Shown here one piece after another: positions 11,346 through 64,000 of a stretch of 64,000 nt of DNA (position 1 is the stretch's first letter; every line of letters starts with the position of its first letter). Origin of the DNA: Paralvinella palmiformis (taxonomy: Eukaryota; Annelida; Polychaeta; Terebellida; Alvinellidae). A model generated the notes under the pieces. The model had not been told where the DNA came from, ran no database searches, and was given only the letters and a program-made list of their open reading frames with translations. Made by a program: the position numbers and the translations under genes. The stretch lies in NCBI GenBank assembly GCA_025642065.1, contig JAODUP010000321.1, positions 186,001 to 250,000 of the forward strand, written 5' to 3'.

Positions 11346-14300
11346 TTACATTACTAAGGGACATAAATGTATATACATTTTGAATACTAATTCATGAATA
11401 TACAGAACAAGTATATTTACATATGTAAATGTTACATTTATAATTTTTACTTATTTTAATAGCAAATTAATTATAGCAGATATTTTCATAATAAAATATT
11501 ATGCTCAGATTCAATATTTCTGTTATCATCATTTAAACCATTTCACAGTTTGAAGCATGATGTTAATTATTTACTGATTTGGTTTTAATTCCATAGAATT
11601 TCACTTCAAATTTGCCTAGAGTGTGGTTTATAGTGTTATGATTATGAATATGTATAGTTTTTATAACAAACAGTATTCCAAATTAGCTGGCAGTATGTTA
11701 TTTTCAGCTTGATGTATATGATATTTAAGGTTTCCAGAATCTTTTATATAATTATGATTGGCAAATAACTGCATAAGCAAACCTATACTGACTCTTATTT
11801 TGTTGATCTTGTTCTAGTTGTTGTATCCCAAACATCACATGCATAATTAAGATAAAGTATAATTATTATACACTGTAATGATTTCATGCAATATTAAATA
11901 GAAGTAGCATGAACTGTTTCAACAGCTATTAGCATTTTAAGATATAAATACCTCATGCATTTATCCATACATTATTTAAAACCTCTAATTGGAATATTCT
12001 TTCCATTATGTTACTGGCTATAAATATGGAGTCTTCATTTCTACAGATTTTGGTGTGTGTAATAGGAATGCCTAGCCTATAACTGTAATGTCACTTAATT
12101 TGTTAAAACCCAAAGTGATATTTCTTTGGTTTTTATGCCCTGAGGCTAAAATCGAATAAATTTATCTTTTGAGACATATTCTAATTTTGTAGGGACACCA
12201 CTCCGGGTGTGATAAAATCCATGAAACAGATTCATATCAAATTGGTGGTATCCATCTGATTGTTACAATCCAAATATGGTCATACCTGTAAAGTATAATA
12301 TAACTCTGTGCTTGTATCCAAGAGATAAATCAATATATTAAACAGACAATATAAATGTTAGATATACCAATATTTGGTGAAAAAGATGAGATTAAATTAA
12401 TATTATATAAAAAAATATAGACTTTAATCAATTCAACATGATATGTATTCTGCCTTTATGATATTCTTGTCCACTATATGCCTAACAGATAATCACCGAG
12501 TACTCAGAGTACCTACTCAGAGTACCTACTCCACAAGTAGTTTATATTCCAATTAGGATTGTCATGGAATAAATATTTTTGAATTAAAAAAATAAATGGT
12601 ATATTAATTTGTGGATTTAATTTTTATGTAGCAAATTCCAATTCCAAATTTATAAATTCCATTAAAAAAAAGCAATTCCAATTCTGGAATTGAACTGACC
12701 CCATGTCTGATTATTTATACTTTACATATTGTAATTTAGTGGTTGTCTGTATTGTTTTTGTCTTATGGGCTTTTATCTGGCTCAATATCTGACTTATTAG
12801 TTTTGATCTGTGCATTAATATTCTTTTATGTCACTTTATCTACCAAGAAAATGTCACTTCAGCCCTGTCTTGTTTGGATTAACATATTTATAGAGGGTGG
12901 GTGCTGATTGGCTTATGAAATAATGAGGATAAAATTGTCAATTTCTTGGGTGAAGAAAGCAGACACAGTCATTGTCACAATAGAGATCTCCATTTTGGAG
13001 GTTAGGCGAAAAATTCAAATGGGCACATGACTTAGTTACGTCAAAATCTTTTATTGACTATATAATGTATGGAACTACATATACGAGATACCATCAAACT
13101 TACAAATTTATGAGCTCTGATGAACACAGATGACTTTTGAGAAACATGATATCATCTGGGAGAAGAATTCTAAACACCTCTTTCAATATATTACTGTCAT
13201 TATATAGGACAATATATAATATTACATATAGCTAATATCAAATATGATATACTCCCTTTAGGGTTGCAACTGTGTGTATGAGGCTGGTCACTTTATGGAT
13301 TTATATCACGGTATACAGTACAGGAGATATAGTTAAACATCTATATCTAAGCTAAAATATTAATTACTCTTTCTTTTAAAGTCTATCATATCAGAATCTA
13401 TTGCCAAATAGTGTAATCTATCTTACAGTGGTGCTGAATTATTGAATATTGCTGTCATGGTTATTTACACACATCTTGACTAGAAAGATGGAATAAAAAT
13501 AATTAGAGAAGACTTCAGACTGATCAGATTGGAGGTTTTTTTTAAATGGTTGAAACACTCCACAGATACAGAGAGCATGAAGATTTGATTATATTATATG
13601 AACGTTTGTAGTATAATATCATATACACCATATAAATGTGTTTTGTTAGCAGTGTGCATTTTATTTTAGAAGTACATTGCTTTTTGTTTTGGCAACCTTT
13701 GCACAGGTGTGTTTTTGATCATTAAGAATATGGGCATGTAGTTTGTAAATAATTCAAAAGGATAATATTTTCATTTTGTGTAATATGTAAATACTGCAAT
13801 TCTAAATGTTTGATATTATATTTCCCTTTTGATATTAGTATATAAAAAACTGCAGTTCTTCTTGCATCATATTTTATTTATGATAATAAATTTGAGAGAA
13901 AAGTCTTTTACATAATTTTGTATATGCTAGGTTAGATACAGGTAGTCATTTTGTGATAAAACTAAATCGTTTTATTATTAAATGATCAGATATACATGAA
14001 AGCAAATGAAGTAATTGCTTGACATTGATCCATATACATGGACTGTGTCTTTTAGGAATAACTTTATTGTTTTTCACCTGTTTTATTTAAACTCTGATTT
14101 ACTATTTAAAGTGGAATTAATTCAGGTCTTACTAAATAACTTTATGTTATTGACTTATTATAGATATCTATAGTAATATATTTCTGTCACTGTTGAAAGA
14201 GCTACTGACCTTGGATCTGAATCATGTTTAATTTTTTATTTAAATCTGTGATTTGGCGATGAGTGGTTCTCTTGTTGAAGAAGATTTGTAACAGCTTTTA

Positions 14301-14967
14301 ATGGGTGAATAGTTTGTGAAAGGAAAGGTAAACAGGTTTCATGAGTGACATTGACTCTTTATGTTAAACTTAAAGCCAAGTTGTGACATATTTAGCCAAC
14401 AAAATAGCTGGCGGTATTTTACTCATTCAGCTCAAGGTGGCGCATTGTGTGTCTCAATGTTGGTGCGTTAAGGTACATGAATGCAGGCTTGATATCAAGG
14501 CACAACTAGTTCTCACTCTTGTACGTGAAAGCGATCACATCATTTGCTTTCATGTAGCTTTATCTGTTAAAATGATAATGTTCCCATATAACTACACCTG
14601 TTTTAGCCTAGTGTATGTACGATCTGGTCACCATAAGGCATCATTATTCTGTTACAGGAAAACGTGTTTGATGAATACTTATTACTTTAACTAAAACTCT
14701 TTAGAAAGAACCAGATGCATGCCTCACATATATAATAAGTGAATGTTTTAGTGCATTATCAGGGTAACTGATATAATATATAGTGATGGCTTAAAGTATG
14801 TCATGTCATAAATGTTTTGAGAAATGGGAGCATTCATGTTTGTAGTCAAATGTGTTTCATGTGTCGCCAGATGGTAATCAACTGATAAATATTATAATAT
14901 CTTCATATCATTGTTTCAATACATTACATTTTAAGTGTTTTAATTATAATTTTTTCTTACATTTTAG

Positions 14968-62808
<47,841 letters not shown>

Positions 62809-62835
62809 GTATGTACTGTATGTTTGTTCATTCAA

Positions 62836-62885
62836 TAATAATAATAATAATAATAATATCACACACAAACACACACACTCTTATG

Positions 62886-62959
<74 letters not shown>
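62836..62959. repeat. AAT and CA microsatellites after exon 65
   Basis: A short AAT run, then a CA run from 62887 to 62951, abutting the transposase remnant. Confidence 0.9.
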
Positions 62960-64000
62960 GTTACATAGTCTTCTGGTTCCTCTGTAGCCTCTTCTTCTTC
63001 TTCTGTTCTCTGGACTTCCTCAATCATCAGTAGGCTCCTGACACACATAACAGTTTTCATCCTGTGTGCCACAATAGTCCAGATATAAATCAAGATTACA
63101 TTCAGCCTCCCATACCTCAGCTGGTGTAAAGCCAAGGAAGTCTTCAATGACCCCCTTCAGTGCATGGTTCCAACTGTTGGTGATGGTCTTTGCTGTAATT
63201 TGTTCCCAGGCCTTGGCTATCAGGAAAAGAAATCTTTGAGGTTAATCTGCTTCAGAAACTTGATTTTAGAGCTGAAATGATGCCTTGATCAAGGAGCTGA
63301 ACCTTGCTGGTGGTGTTTTTGGGGAGGTAGAGGACCTTGATATTGCATCACGTGATTGAAGGATCTCAACTTGAGGGTGTGATTTCCCATATGGTTTTTA
63401 CAAAGGAGTAGAGTAACACGGTCCTTGCTCTATTTAAAACCTTCATGCTTATGCTTGTCTGTCTTGATAGGTAGTGTCTTTTGTATCATTTTGTAGTAGA
63501 GCACAGTTTCGTCAGCATTATATATTTGCTCGGGAAGCAGGTCATTGTCAAGAATGTACATCTGTAGAATAGGTGTAAATGCATCTGCAGCTGCGAAGTC
63601 TATAGATCTAACTTCACCAGTAATCTTAAACTGACTAATCCCATTGTGTTGTTTAAATCTGTTAAGCGAACCTTTTGATGCTGTAAATTCAACATGGTTA
63701 TCAACATGAAGTTGCTTATGAAATTTCTGAGGTTGAACTGCCATCAACGGACCACTAATTGGAGTTCCAACCTGTCTCACTTTTACAAACCAACTGTAAA
63801 CAGTTCTATCAAGATCTCTATCACCAGCAGTCCTAGCCTTCTTTCTTTTTGTGCCATCATTTGAGTTCACTATATCACTAAAATCACACATTTTATGTTC
63901 ATCCCTAATCCAACCATGAAGTATTGATTCTGGAATGTTATTATTCCTAGACACACTGGCTTGAGTTTCACAACACTGTTTAACTCTTGTAATAGCCTCC
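62960..64000 (-). pseudogene. Pogo/jerky-type (CENP-B-like) transposase, decayed and cut by the window edge
   Basis: Minus strand. An open frame runs from the window edge to a stop at 63430. It has a CENP-B N-terminal helix-turn-helix (SVSRNNNIPESILHGWIRDE) and a second HTH (TVYSWFVKVRQVGTPISGP). The start of the DDE domain, QIYNADETVLYYKM, includes the first catalytic Asp. Past the stop, other frames still show AWEQITAKTITNSWNHAL and an acidic end, the usual C-terminal part. So the copy has frameshifts or stops and lacks an intact DDE domain. It probably lies within an intron of the cadherin gene, in the opposite orientation. Confidence 0.85.

Larger units (their letters stand above)
1..14967. 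other. Upstream region without a supported gene
   Basis: Apart from the repeats listed separately, I see no coding exon with a recognisable domain, no RNA gene and no confident promoter. The acceptor at 14967 implies that a 5' UTR exon, and the promoter, lie somewhere upstream. 9950-14900 is plain AT-rich sequence apart from the CA run and one SINE. Confidence 0.5.

Noticed and set aside
14383..14694. 103-codon ORF just upstream of the cadherin
   Set aside because: No signal peptide, domain or homology recognised; AT-rich intergenic open frame of chance length. It could be part of an unseen 5' UTR but this cannot be shown.

Overview
The window is animal (metazoan) nuclear DNA. It is AT-rich, crowded with microsatellites and transposon remnants, and carries one very large intron-containing gene on the + strand. 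Nothing bacterial is present. The gene's protein family, its short GT-AG introns, the CA/TA/TCAC/GACA microsatellites, a tRNA-derived SINE family and LINE tails suggest an invertebrate, most likely a lophotrochozoan such as a mollusc. The phylum is inferred, not read directly.

Layout. 1-14967 has no gene I can support. It holds microsatellites, a 44-bp x3 repeat, a 47-bp x7 repeat, two adjacent hairpins, a ~390-bp TCAC array, SINE copies, a minus-strand LINE 3' end and a MITE-like element. From 14968 to 62808 I can trace 65 coding exons of a single cadherin gene. All junctions are GT-AG, the reading frame stays open, and 3577 residues accumulate with no stop. The gene starts with a signal peptide (ATG at 15011) and is still in its extracellular cadherin array when the last recognisable exon ends, so the membrane anchor and tail lie beyond the window. 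Introns carry a gutted LINE (27.5-28.5 kb), a TTAA-flanked inverted-repeat element (25.0-25.6 kb), a pogo-like non-autonomous element (45.0-45.9 kb), SINEs and many microsatellites. The right edge (about 62960-64000) is a decayed pogo/jerky-type transposase on the minus strand.

The main result is the design of the cadherin. As far as I can compare from memory, EC1-EC9 are co-linear with protocadherin-15/Cad99C (the lower half of the vertebrate hair-cell tip link). This covers the EC1 cysteine pair, the NELTPVGT start of EC2, the DGDDxGP end of EC2 with a following cysteine pair, the non-canonical EC5-6 linker and the calcium-ligand-poor EC9-10 linker. Vertebrate PCDH15 ends after EC11. Here at least 23 further repeats of one derived type follow. 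Each is usually encoded by a 132-nt exon plus a ~186-195-nt exon, all phase 0. Their linkers have replaced the calcium-binding DxNDN by x-R-N-x-N, with the Arg present in 23 of 23 linkers. The protein therefore looks like a PCDH15-type head on a greatly lengthened stalk with altered, probably weaker, calcium coordination. The function (microvillar or mechanosensory linker) is inference.
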